From contig JAEWJH010000092.1 in the NCBI GenBank assembly GCA_023386635.1, positions 1 to 29,959 of the forward strand: a DNA stretch of 29,959 bases, given 5' to 3'. Positions 23,555 through 29,959 of the stretch are shown piece after piece. The stretch is from Pseudomonadota bacterium (lineage in GTDB: Bacteria; Pseudomonadota; Alphaproteobacteria; Rhizobiales; Xanthobacteraceae). Under the pieces are notes generated by a model. It did no database searches, was not told the origin of the DNA, and was given only the letters and a program-made list of their open reading frames with translations. A program made the translations under genes and the position numbers. Numbering within the stretch: position 1 is the first letter of the stretch; every line of letters begins with the position of its first letter.

Positions 23555-24217
23555 TCAGGCGTGGCCGGCGTCGCTCGACAGCATGCCGGGATGGATGCCG
23601 ATCTTCTGCAGCGCGCGATTGTATTTCTGCTCGACGTTCGGACCGAACAGTAATTCCGGATCGGCCGGGCAATGCAGCCAGCCGTTGCTCTGGATTTCCT
23701 GCTCGAGCTGCCCCGGCGCCCAGCCGGCATAGCCGAGCGCCAGCACGGCGCTGCGCGGGCCCTCGCCGCTGGCGATTGCCTTGAGGATGTCGAGCGTCGC
23801 CGTCAGGCACACACCGTCGTCGATCGGCAAAGTCGCGTCCTCGACGACATAGTCGGCGGAGTGCAGCACGAAGCCGCGGCCGGTCTCGACCGGCCCGCCC
23901 TTGAGCACGCGCACCGTCTCGGCCTGGTTCGGCAACTGGATGCCTTCGCCATCGGCAATCACGTCGAGCTGAACCAGCAGTTCGGGGAAGCTGATGTTCG
24001 GTGCGGGGTGATTGACGATGATGCCCATCGCCCCCTCGGACGAATGGGCGCAGATATAAATCACGCTGCGGTTGAACCGCTCGTCATTCATCGCCGGCAT
24101 CGCCACGAGCATCTGCCCGTCGAGAAAGCCGCTGGCTTTCTCCAGAGCGCCTTTGCGTCCACCTTTGCGGGGCAATACCATCTCCAGATCGTTCGTGACT
24201 CGCCCTTTACCCTGCAT
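23555..24217 (-). CDS. YqgE/AlgH family protein (DUF179)
   Basis: The 220-residue protein is of the YqgE/AlgH family: GALEKASGFLDGQMLVAMPAMNDERFNRSVIYICAHSSEGAMG is its hallmark region. It is followed by GIIVNHPAPN, VLKGGPVETGRGFVLHS, and GYAGWAPGQLEQEIQSNGWL. The family is widespread in proteobacteria. Its biochemical role is not settled, and links to alginate regulation in Pseudomonas have been reported. ATG 24217 makes a 12-residue tail before another Met; the shorter start at 24181 (MVLPRKGG) is possible. The gene runs convergently with the EAL gene, with only 12 bases between the stops, and divergently from the DsbD-like gene. Confidence 0.93.
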   Translation of the reverse strand: MQGKGRVTNDLEMVLPRKGGRKGALEKASGFLDGQMLVAMPAMNDERFNRSVIYICAHSSEGAMGIIVNHPAPNISFPELLVQLDVIADGEGIQLPNQAETVRVLKGGPVETGRGFVLHSADYVVEDATLPIDDGVCLTATLDILKAIASGEGPRSAVLALGYAGWAPGQLEQEIQSNGWLHCPADPELLFGPNVEQKYNRALQKIGIHPGMLSSDAGHA

Positions 24218-24341
24218 GTTGGACGAGATCAGGGCCTACGCAAGGCCAACTGGGCGCCAAACTGCCGAAATGACGCACTTTTCGTCCTTCTCACGATGAA
24301 TTCAGTGGCCTGTGCGGCTTGTGGCGCCTAAATCCACGGCC

Positions 24342-25145
24342 ATGATGCGTCTTGTCGCTATTGCCCTGCTCGGCTTTGCCACCCTTGCCTCGACCACGTT
24401 TGCCGCGCCCGCCGACCCGCGTTCGCAGGTCAGTCTGATCGGCGGCCCGCGCGGCGCGGACGGTCTCTGGCAGGCCGGCGTCGGGATAACGCTCGGCCCC
24501 GGCTGGAAAACCTACTGGCGCTATCCGGGCGACTCCGGCGTGCCGCCGAATTTCGATTTCAGCAAATCCGACAATGTCGCCTCGGTCGTGGTCGCCTGGC
24601 CGGCGCCGCACGCCTTCGCCGACGGCAGCGGCACCTCGATCGGCTACAAGCAGGGCGTGGTGTTTCCGCTCACCGTCACGCCACGCGATCCGAAACAGCC
24701 GGTGACGCTCCGGCTCGAACTCGATTACGCCGTCTGCGAAAAGCTGTGCGTGCCCGAGCAGGCGAAAGCCGAGCTCGCGCTGCAACCGCAGGCGAGCCCC
24801 GAACCACGACTTGCCGAGGCGCGCAAGCGCATTCCGGTACAGGCGAGGATCGGAGACGCCGCGCCGCTCGCCGTCCAGTCGGTCAGCGTGACGCCGGGCG
24901 CGAAGCCGCAGGTCAATGTCACCGTTGCCGCGCCTGCCGATACGCCGGTGGAATTGTTCGCCGAAGGGCCGACGCCCGCGTGGGCGCTGCCGATCCCGCA
25001 GCCACAGCCAGCCGCTACGACGCCGCGCCGCTTCACCTTTGACCTCGACGGACTGCCGAGCGGCGCAACGGCCAAAGGCGCGACCCTGCTGCTCACCGTC
25101 GTCGCCGGCGACAAGGCCATCGAGGTTCCAGCACGCCTCGACTAA
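24342..25145 (+). CDS. Secreted DsbD N-terminal-domain-like protein
   Basis: The 267-residue protein carries a signal peptide (MMRLVAIALLGFATLASTTFA, cut before APADP). The rest resembles the N-terminal periplasmic domain of the thiol:disulfide interchange protein DsbD, with WKTYWRYPGDSGVPPNFDF near residues 56-73 and a Cys pair YAVCEKLCVPEQA (Cys132, Cys136) that would form the redox centre. The membrane domain and thioredoxin domain of DsbD are missing, and no DsbD-type gene is adjacent, so it is a stand-alone module that may accept or pass electrons to other envelope proteins. ATG 24342 (or 24345) is chosen because the GTG upstream at 24312 adds residues without signal character. No clear ribosome binding site is visible. 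Confidence 0.85.
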   Translation: MMRLVAIALLGFATLASTTFAAPADPRSQVSLIGGPRGADGLWQAGVGITLGPGWKTYWRYPGDSGVPPNFDFSKSDNVASVVVAWPAPHAFADGSGTSIGYKQGVVFPLTVTPRDPKQPVTLRLELDYAVCEKLCVPEQAKAELALQPQASPEPRLAEARKRIPVQARIGDAAPLAVQSVSVTPGAKPQVNVTVAAPADTPVELFAEGPTPAWALPIPQPQPAATTPRRFTFDLDGLPSGATAKGATLLLTVVAGDKAIEVPARLD

Positions 25146-25205
25146 TCCCGCACGCACGTTATTCTGCGAACACTTCTTTTGCCCTTTGTCAGTTGAGAGG
25201 ATGCC

Positions 25206-25691
25206 ATGACGATCAAGGTCGGTGACAAGCTGCCCAGCACCACATTTTATGTGATGACCGGTGAAGGCCCGCAACCCAAGACCACCGACGAGGTGTTCAA
25301 GGGCAAGAAGGTCGCGCTGTTCGGTCTGCCGGGCGCCTACACGCCGACCTGTTCCAACATGCACATGCCGAGCTTCATCAAGAACACCGACGCCATCAAG
25401 GCAAAAGGCGTCTCGACCATCGTCATGACCGCCGTCAACGACCCGTTCGTGCTGAGCCAGTGGATCAAGGACACCGGCGCCGACGGCAAGGTCGAGGCGC
25501 TGTCCGATGGCAACGCGCAGTTCGCCAAGGCGATCGGCATGGATTTCGATGCATCCGGCCGTGGCCTCGGCACCCGCTCCAAGCGCTATTCGATGATCGT
25601 CGAGGACGGCGTGGTGAAGACGCTGAACATCGAGGAGTCGCCCGGCGCGTGCACCGTGTCCGGCGGCGAGACGCTGCTGAAGCAGCTCTGA
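25206..25691 (+). CDS. Peroxiredoxin, Prx5/PMP20 type
   Basis: The 161-residue protein is a type II (Prx5-like) peroxiredoxin that reduces peroxides through a Cys. The peroxidatic Cys49 lies in FGLPGAYTPTCSNMHMP, with the typical T-P-T-C turn, and a second Cys sits at SPGACTVSGGE near the C-terminus, as in related alphaproteobacterial proteins. An Arg in SKRYSMIVEDGVV is placed to serve the active site. Length fits the family. The GAGAGGA ribosome binding site lies five to eleven bases before ATG 25206. It is the next + gene after the DsbD-like gene, 60 bases away, and a decayed palindromic repeat follows it. Confidence 0.95.
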   Translation: MTIKVGDKLPSTTFYVMTGEGPQPKTTDEVFKGKKVALFGLPGAYTPTCSNMHMPSFIKNTDAIKAKGVSTIVMTAVNDPFVLSQWIKDTGADGKVEALSDGNAQFAKAIGMDFDASGRGLGTRSKRYSMIVEDGVVKTLNIEESPGACTVSGGETLLKQL

Positions 25692-25703
25692 TATCATTCC
25701 CGC

Positions 25704-25827
25704 GTCATTCCGGACGTCACCAAAGCGCGCACGCGCGTCGGTGACGATCCGGAATTCAGAACACAAAAACTGCCGGTTCATCCGCATCCCGGGTTTGCTC
25801 GCTATCGCGAGCGCCCCGGAAGGACCG
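25704..25827. repeat. Decayed copy of the GTCATTCCGG palindromic repeat
   Basis: The left arm GTCATTCCGG at 25704-25713 is identical to that at 1773-1782. GTCACC (25716-25721) pairs with GGTGAC (25740-25745), and GATCCGGAATT follows. The right edge CCCCGGAAGGAC differs from CCCCGGAATGAC by one base. The copy thus fills the space between the convergent peroxiredoxin and rnhA genes. Confidence 0.6.
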
Positions 25828-25834
25828 AATGCCA

Positions 25835-26290
25835 TCAGCTCTTCCGCGCGGCCCTGATCTCGGCGATCGCCTCGCGCGCGAGTTCGTCGGCCCGCTCGTT
25901 AAGATCGTGGCCGGCGTGTCCCTTCACCCAGTGCCACTTGACCTCGTGCTGACCGAGCGCTGTTTCAAGCCGCTGCCAGAGATCGACATTCTTCACCGGC
26001 TTCTTGTCGGCGGTGCGCCAGCCGTTCTTCTTCCAGCCGTGGATCCAGCTCATGATCCCGTTCCGCAGATACTGGCTGTCGGTATAGAGGTCGACCGGGC
26101 ACGGCTTCTTCAACGCCTCCAGCGCCGAAATCGCGCCCATCAACTCCATGCGGTTGTTGGTGGTGTGCGCCTCGCCGCCCTTCATTTCCTTTTTGTGGTC
26201 GCCGAATTCAAGGATGGCGCCCCAGCCGCCCGGCCCCGGATTGCCGGAGCAGGCGCCATCGGTGTGGATCGTCACACGACCTGAACTCAT
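25835..26290 (-). CDS. rnhA: Ribonuclease HI
   Basis: This 151-residue enzyme cuts the RNA strand of RNA-DNA hybrids, such as R-loops and Okazaki primers. The catalytic acidic residues are all there: Asp11 (TDGACSGNPG), Glu49 (NNRMELMG), Asp71 (LYTDSQY) and Asp135 (LNERADELA). The catalytic-loop His125 is in VKGHAGH. The basic handle region WIHGWKKNGWRTADKKPVKN is typical of type 1 RNase H. The start codon ATG overlaps the thrB stop by four bases (ATGA), so it is the last gene of ispH-thrB-rnhA. The longer frame upstream lies inside thrB and is rejected. Confidence 0.97.
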   Translation of the reverse strand: MSSGRVTIHTDGACSGNPGPGGWGAILEFGDHKKEMKGGEAHTTNNRMELMGAISALEALKKPCPVDLYTDSQYLRNGIMSWIHGWKKNGWRTADKKPVKNVDLWQRLETALGQHEVKWHWVKGHAGHDLNERADELAREAIAEIRAARKS

Positions 26291-27249
26291 GAGAGGCCGT
26301 AATCCGCCGCGGTCTTCACCGCGCGGTGGAAGCGCAGCTTGCGGAAATATTCGATCGGGTCCTTCGGCTTGACCAGCGCGCCGGCGGGGACCGCCAGCCA
26401 GTCGACCAGCCGCGTCAACAGGAACCGCATCGCGGCGCCACGCGCCAGCGCCGGCAGCGCGTCGCGTTCCGACGCCGTCAGCGCGCGCGCCTTCTCGTAG
26501 CCTTTGAGCAACGCGCGGCCCTTGGTGACGTTGAACGACTGATCCGGCTCGAAGCACCAGGCGTTGAGACATATTGCGACGTCGTACGCCAACATGTCGG
26601 TGCAGGCGAAATAGAAGTCGATCAGGCCGGACAGATCCGCGCCGAGGAAGAATACATTGTCCGGGAAGAGATCGGCGTGGATCACGCCGTCCGGCAGACC
26701 GCGCGGCCAGCTCTTCTCCAGCGATGTAAGCTCCGACGCGATGATTTCGCCAAGCCCGGCATGCACGCCGTCGGCGCCCGCTTTCGCCTGCTCGTAGAGC
26801 GGCCGCCAGCCGTCGACCGACAGCGCATTCCGGCGCTGCATCGGGAAATCCTGCCCGGCGAGATGCAATTTGCCGAGCGCTTCGCCGACTGCCGCGCAGT
26901 GCGCCGCCGACGGACGGCGGATCCACATGCCTTCGAGGAACGTCACCATCGCCGCCGGGCGGCCGGCGATCGTGCCGAGCATGCCGCCCGCACGGTTCTT
27001 CACCGGCTGCGGACAGGTGATGCCGCGCCGCGCCAGATGCTCCATCAGGCCGAGGAAGAACGGCAGATCCTTCGCCGCGACGCGCTTCTCGTACAGCGTC
27101 AGGATGAAGTTGGCGGAGGAGGTATGGACGAGGAAGTTGGAATTCTCCACGCCTTCGGCGATGCCCTTGTACGACAGCAAGGTGCCGATATCGTATCCGG
27201 CGAGGAAGCGCTCGAGGTCGTCGACCCCGACATCGGTATAGACCGCCAT
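26287..27249 (-). CDS. thrB: Homoserine kinase (aminoglycoside-phosphotransferase-like form)
   Basis: The 320-residue protein phosphorylates homoserine in threonine synthesis. It is of the ThrB form that has a kinase-like (APH/choline kinase) fold and not the GHMP-kinase ThrB of E. coli. It begins MAVYTDVGVDDLERFLAGYDIG, with GIAEGVENSNFLVHT as ATP-loop-like region. The catalytic loop VIHADLFPDNVFF (His191, Asp193) and the metal-binding LIDFYFACTDML (Asp211) are intact. This type is common in alphaproteobacteria. ispH ends three bases upstream and rnhA overlaps its stop, so the three genes are surely one transcript. Confidence 0.94.
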   Translation of the reverse strand: MAVYTDVGVDDLERFLAGYDIGTLLSYKGIAEGVENSNFLVHTSSANFILTLYEKRVAAKDLPFFLGLMEHLARRGITCPQPVKNRAGGMLGTIAGRPAAMVTFLEGMWIRRPSAAHCAAVGEALGKLHLAGQDFPMQRRNALSVDGWRPLYEQAKAGADGVHAGLGEIIASELTSLEKSWPRGLPDGVIHADLFPDNVFFLGADLSGLIDFYFACTDMLAYDVAICLNAWCFEPDQSFNVTKGRALLKGYEKARALTASERDALPALARGAAMRFLLTRLVDWLAVPAGALVKPKDPIEYFRKLRFHRAVKTAADYGLS

Positions 27250-27252
27250 CGC

Positions 27253-28236
27253 CTACTCCGCGGCCTGCGGACCGCCCGCGTCGCGCAACGTGCGCGGCAG
27301 CGGGAAGAACACGTCTTCATCGGCGGCGGACACGGTATCGACCTTCACCGCGTAGCGTTGCGCGAAGACATCGATGATCTCCTCGACCAGCACCTCCGGC
27401 GCAGACGCGCCGGCGGTGATGCCGAGCGAGCGGATGTTGCCGAACTGCGACCAGTCGAGATCGACCGCGCGTTGCACCAGCATCGCGCGCGGACAGCCGG
27501 AGCGCTCCGCCACCTCGCGCAAGCGCTGCGAGTTTGACGAGTTCGGCGAGCCGACGACGATCATCGCATCGACCAGCGGCGCGACCTTTTTCACCGCTTC
27601 CTGCCGGTTGGTGGTGGCGTAGCAAATGTCTTCCTTGTGCGGCCCGACCATCGCCGGGAAGCGACGGCGCAGCAGCGCGACGATCTCGGCGGTGTCGTCG
27701 AGCGACAGCGTGGTCTGCGTCACATAAGCGAGATGCTGCGGATCGCGCGGTGCGAATACCGCCGCGTCCTCCAGCGTCTCGACCAGCGACACTGCGCCGT
27801 CCAGCAATTGCCCCATGGTACCGACCACTTCGGGATGTCCGCGATGACCGATCAGGATGATCTGGCGGCCGCGCTTGTGGTGAATCTCAGCCTCGCGATG
27901 CACCTTGGTCACCAGCGGACAGGTCGCGTCGAGCGCGAACAGGTTCCGCCGCGCCGCCTCATCCGGCACCAGTTTGGCGACCCCATGGGCCGAGAAGATC
28001 ACCGGCGCGGTGGTCTCGGGAATCTCGTCGAGTTCTTCGACGAAAATCGCTCCCTTGGCGCGCAGGCTGTCGACCACGTAACGGTTATGGACGATCTCAT
28101 GACGGACATAGACCGGCGGCCCGTAGAGCGCCAAAGCCCGCTCGACCGAATCGATCGCCCGCACCACGCCGGCGCAGAACCCGCGCGGTGAGCACAGCAG
28201 GACGGTCAGAGCCGGTTTTGCGTCCATCTCAGGCAT
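27253..28236 (-). CDS. ispH: 4-hydroxy-3-methylbut-2-enyl diphosphate reductase
   Basis: The 327-residue enzyme performs the last step of the MEP isoprenoid pathway, reducing HMBPP to IPP and DMAPP with a [4Fe-4S] cluster. The three cluster ligands are Cys21 (RGFCAGVVRAI), Cys106 (DATCPLVTKVH) and Cys205 (EDICYATTNRQ), with spacings of 84 and 99 residues, near those of E. coli IspH. Substrate residues such as IVHNRYVV, SAHGV, GHRGHPEV and SPNSSNSQRL are present. It starts at ATG 28236, with an alternative at 28227; neither has a strong ribosome binding site. It heads the ispH-thrB-rnhA operon and is read away from trcR. Confidence 0.96.
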   Translation of the reverse strand: MPEMDAKPALTVLLCSPRGFCAGVVRAIDSVERALALYGPPVYVRHEIVHNRYVVDSLRAKGAIFVEELDEIPETTAPVIFSAHGVAKLVPDEAARRNLFALDATCPLVTKVHREAEIHHKRGRQIILIGHRGHPEVVGTMGQLLDGAVSLVETLEDAAVFAPRDPQHLAYVTQTTLSLDDTAEIVALLRRRFPAMVGPHKEDICYATTNRQEAVKKVAPLVDAMIVVGSPNSSNSQRLREVAERSGCPRAMLVQRAVDLDWSQFGNIRSLGITAGASAPEVLVEEIIDVFAQRYAVKVDTVSAADEDVFFPLPRTLRDAGGPQAAE

Positions 28237-28552
28237 TGTCGTCCATCAAACGTCCCCTGAGCGGGGAAATCGCCCTCCAGGGAAAATTTTCGCCCCGGAA
28301 AGGGGTAAAATTCCGTCCCAACGTGACGTCTCGACATGGGACGCCCGGTGTTCCCCTGTCAAGCCAGAGAGCCGCCCAGGAGTGCCAAAGCCGCGCCAAG
28401 GGGCTGTTTTTGCCGCGGTTTCTGTTGCGCCCTCCCGGCCACAACCCTATATTCCGGGCACTTTCCGATCATCGCCGATGGTCTGATGCTTCGCCCGGAA
28501 GGGTGGGCGGAGCGCGGGAAAGCTTTGCGTTAAACGCCGTTCGGAGGCCGAT
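28237..28552. promoter_or_regulatory. Divergent promoter region between ispH and trcR
   Basis: The 316-base stretch carries no convincing gene. TTGCGC (28425-28430) and CTATAT (28447-28452), 16 bases apart, form a good alphaproteobacterial housekeeping promoter for trcR, with a leader of about 90 bases. Near ispH, TCCCC/GGGGA (28253-28257 with 28263-28267) and a CCCC/GGGG pair near 28295-28305 could fold. The ispH promoter itself could not be placed. Confidence 0.5.
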
Positions 28553-29281
28553 ATGACCCCTGCTCCGCTGATGCCGAAAGCCACTGCCGTGTGGCTGGTC
28601 GAGAACACCGCGCTGTCGTTCGACCAGATCGCACAGTTCTGCAACCTGCATCCGCTCGAAGTCCGCGCCATCGCCGACGGGGATGCCGCCCAGGGCATCA
28701 AGGGCACCGATCCGGTGCTGATGGGCCAGCTCACCCGCGAGCAGATCGCCGCCGCCGAGGCCGATCCGAGCATCAACCTGAAGCTCAAGGAGCCGACGGT
28801 GCCGCTGACCAGCGCCGCCAAGACCGGCCGCGGCCGCAAGGGTCCGCGCTATACGCCGGTGTCGCGCCGTCAGGACCGTCCGAACGCGATCCTCTGGCTG
28901 TTGCGCAACCATCCCGAACTCAAGGATGCGGCGATCATGCGCCTCGTCGGCACCACCAAGTCGACCATCACCGCGATCCGCACCCGGACCCACTGGAACG
29001 CGGCGACGCTGGCGCCGATGGACCCGGTGACGCTCGGCCTCACCACCCAGACCGAGCTGGACATGGAAGTGAACCGCGCCAACAAGGAAAAGCCGCCGAC
29101 CGCCGCCGCCGGTGCGACGCTGCTCTCCGCCGCCGAAACCACCGCGCGCAAGGAAGCCGAAGCCGCGGCAGCCAAGAGCGAGAGCGACAGCAAGCCGGGC
29201 GGTGACATGGACGTCAGCGCGGTATTCGCCAAGCTCAAGCAGCTGGGCGGCGACAAGAAGTCCGAGGACCAAGACGAATAA
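28553..29281 (+). CDS. trcR: TrcR (DUF1013), RNA-polymerase-associated cell-cycle regulator
   Basis: The 242-residue protein belongs to DUF1013. Its N-terminal region (about 1-60), MPKATAVWLVENTALSFDQIAQFCNLHPLEVRAIADG, and the DRPNAILWLLRNHPELKDAAIMRLVGTTKSTITAIR stretch (about 108-145) are the family core; both look like helix-turn-helix. In Caulobacter, TrcR is reported to track with RNA polymerase and control cell-cycle transcription, including ctrA, and drug tolerance. The C-terminal third is Ala/Lys/Glu-rich and low in complexity. CGGAGG five to ten bases before ATG 28553 fixes the start. It is a single-gene unit with its own promoter and terminator. Confidence 0.93.
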   Translation: MTPAPLMPKATAVWLVENTALSFDQIAQFCNLHPLEVRAIADGDAAQGIKGTDPVLMGQLTREQIAAAEADPSINLKLKEPTVPLTSAAKTGRGRKGPRYTPVSRRQDRPNAILWLLRNHPELKDAAIMRLVGTTKSTITAIRTRTHWNAATLAPMDPVTLGLTTQTELDMEVNRANKEKPPTAAAGATLLSAAETTARKEAEAAAAKSESDSKPGGDMDVSAVFAKLKQLGGDKKSEDQDE

Positions 29282-29300
29282 GGCTTCGCTCCGTCCCTTC

Positions 29301-29327
29301 AAATGCCCCGCTCTCGCGGGGCATTTT
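29301..29327 (+). terminator. Rho-independent terminator of trcR
   Basis: AAATGCCCCGC (29301-29311) pairs with GCGGGGCATTT (29316-29326) over a TCTC loop, with a T-run to 29327. It also lies just past the convergent GFA gene. Confidence 0.93.
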
Positions 29328-29347
29328 GCTTTTGGGAAGGCTACAGG

Positions 29348-29707
29348 TCAGAAACTGCGGCCGTCGACCTGCTTCGGCGAGAGCGTGCCGATATCGAGAT
29401 CATCGAGGCTGCGGGCGTTCACCGCGATCATCTCCTTGCCGTCCGGCGTCTTGCCCTTGGCAAACGACAGAATCCCGCACGTCTTGCAGAACAGATGCGC
29501 GATGGCATGCTTGTTGAAGCGATATTCGGTCTGCGCGTCCTCGCCCTTGAGCTGCCTGAATTTGTCCGGCGTGGTGAAGGTGAGGATCGAACCGCGCTTC
29601 TGGCAGATCGAGCAGTTGCAGGTCATGGTATTGCCGAGGTCGACCTCGGCCTCGAAGCGGACCGCACCGCAGTGGCAGCCGCCGCTGTGTTTCTCGAACC
29701 CCGCCAT
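29348..29707 (-). CDS. GFA (glutathione-dependent formaldehyde-activating-like, CENP-V) fold zinc protein
   Basis: The 119-residue protein has the GFA zinc-binding pattern: GGCHCGAVRFE (Cys11, Cys13), TCNCSICQKRG (Cys30, Cys32, Cys35) and HLFCKTCGI (Cys74, Cys77). Members of this fold were first described as S-hydroxymethylglutathione synthase, but many are of unknown function, so the formaldehyde role should not be assumed. The start ATG 29707 has AGGAGG about six to eleven bases upstream. A promoter-like TGAAC-N16-CGTT sits 29 bases farther, one base off the EcfG consensus. The gene ends convergently with trcR at a shared terminator region. Confidence 0.9.
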   Translation of the reverse strand: MAGFEKHSGGCHCGAVRFEAEVDLGNTMTCNCSICQKRGSILTFTTPDKFRQLKGEDAQTEYRFNKHAIAHLFCKTCGILSFAKGKTPDGKEMIAVNARSLDDLDIGTLSPKQVDGRSF

Positions 29708-29735
29708 CCTGTCCTCCTCACATCATTCGGGCGAT

Positions 29736-29760
29736 AACGCGCGTCCCGCGGCCCGGTTCA
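29736..29760 (-). promoter_or_regulatory. Near-consensus EcfG-like promoter upstream of the GFA gene
   Basis: On the minus strand TGAAC (29760-29756) and CGTT (29739-29736) are 16 bases apart. This is the EcfG pattern with one mismatch in the -35 (GGAAC). Its -10 is 29 bases before the GFA start, similar to the distance in the better copy at 7297-7321. Confidence 0.3.
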
Positions 29761-29824
29761 CCCTGTTCAGGCTGGCGAACACGATAACACCCATTAAAAT
29801 GCTCCTGAATCGGGGCGGATCATC

Positions 29825-29959
29825 ATGCTGACAGGCGCACGACGCAACCTGCTGCGGGCTCGCGGCGAGCACGCGCATGCCCGGGTCACCAATGTCGAAC
29901 TGTTCTTCGACCTGGTGTTCGTGTTCGCCATCACGCAGCTCTCGCACACCCTGCTGGAG
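29825..29959 (+). CDS. Low-temperature-requirement (LtrA) family membrane protein, N-terminal part (continues outside window)
   Basis: The first 45 residues of a gene that runs off the window. MLTGARRNLLRARGEHAHARVTNVELFFDLVFVFAITQLSH contains the characteristic VELFFDLVFVFAITQLS, the start of the first membrane span in the LtrA family (named after the Listeria low temperature requirement protein, function still poorly defined). GGGGCGGA lies just upstream of ATG 29825. The remainder cannot be seen. Confidence 0.85.
   Translation, partial: MLTGARRNLLRARGEHAHARVTNVELFFDLVFVFAITQLSHTLLE

Noticed and set aside
25835..26926. Extended N-terminus for rnhA
   Set aside because: The extra 212 residues are out-of-frame thrB sequence. 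The ATG at 26290 gives a standard RNase HI and overlaps the thrB stop by four bases.
29723..29947. A 74-codon minus-strand open frame at the right edge
   Set aside because: It overlaps the LtrA-type gene start on the other strand and has no motif or ribosome binding site.

Overview
The window is about 30 kb of GC-rich, densely coded chromosome from an alphaproteobacterium of the order Hyphomicrobiales (Rhizobiales), most like the Bradyrhizobium/Rhodopseudomonas/Pseudolabrys side. Support comes from the gap-pgk-class I aldolase cluster, ispH-thrB-rnhA, the alphaproteobacterial cell-cycle genes rcdA and trcR (DUF1013), a DUF1192 gene, an EcfG-type promoter, CtrA-type boxes, and intergenic palindromes that I remember as typical of Bradyrhizobium-like genomes. 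I see no rRNA, tRNA, CRISPR, phage or transposase. The window is core chromosome, not an island.

Layout. 1-2915 (+): end of gap, then pgk and class I fructose-bisphosphate aldolase, with a palindromic repeat in each gap and a strong terminator. 2967-6864: a divergently read AraC regulator beside a two-gene operon, a GlcF-like Fe-S protein and a flavoprotein of the vanillyl-alcohol oxidase/4-cresol dehydrogenase family. It looks like a phenol- or hydroxyacid-oxidising module. 6940-9570: a secreted Thr-rich protein behind an EcfG-type promoter, a YfcG-like glutathione transferase, and a lytic transglycosylase. 9615-14757 (+): a degenerate ThiE-like protein, a Sel1-repeat protein, suhB, a MotA/ExbB-like and MotB/OmpA-like envelope pair, and a GNAT acetyltransferase, several with overlapping or close starts.

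14882-19303: a Bug-type solute-binding protein, an ABC exporter on the other strand, rpmE, rcdA, a candidate small RNA with a perfect CtrA box (TTAA-N7-TTAA) at its expected -35, and a DUF1192 gene. 19461-25691: a PIG3-type quinone oxidoreductase, a large membrane sensor with degenerate GGDEF and intact EAL domains, YqgE/AlgH, a lone DsbD N-domain-like protein, and a Prx5-type peroxiredoxin. 25835-28236 (-): ispH-thrB-rnhA with tight spacing. 28553-29959: trcR, a GFA-fold protein, and the start of an LtrA-family membrane protein.

The best leads are the CtrA-box small RNA beside rcdA, the VAO-type flavoprotein paired with an Fe-S subunit, the EcfG-type promoter of the Thr-rich protein, and the ThiE-like protein that has lost its catalytic motifs. 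All functional calls rest on reading motifs by eye; no database search was run.
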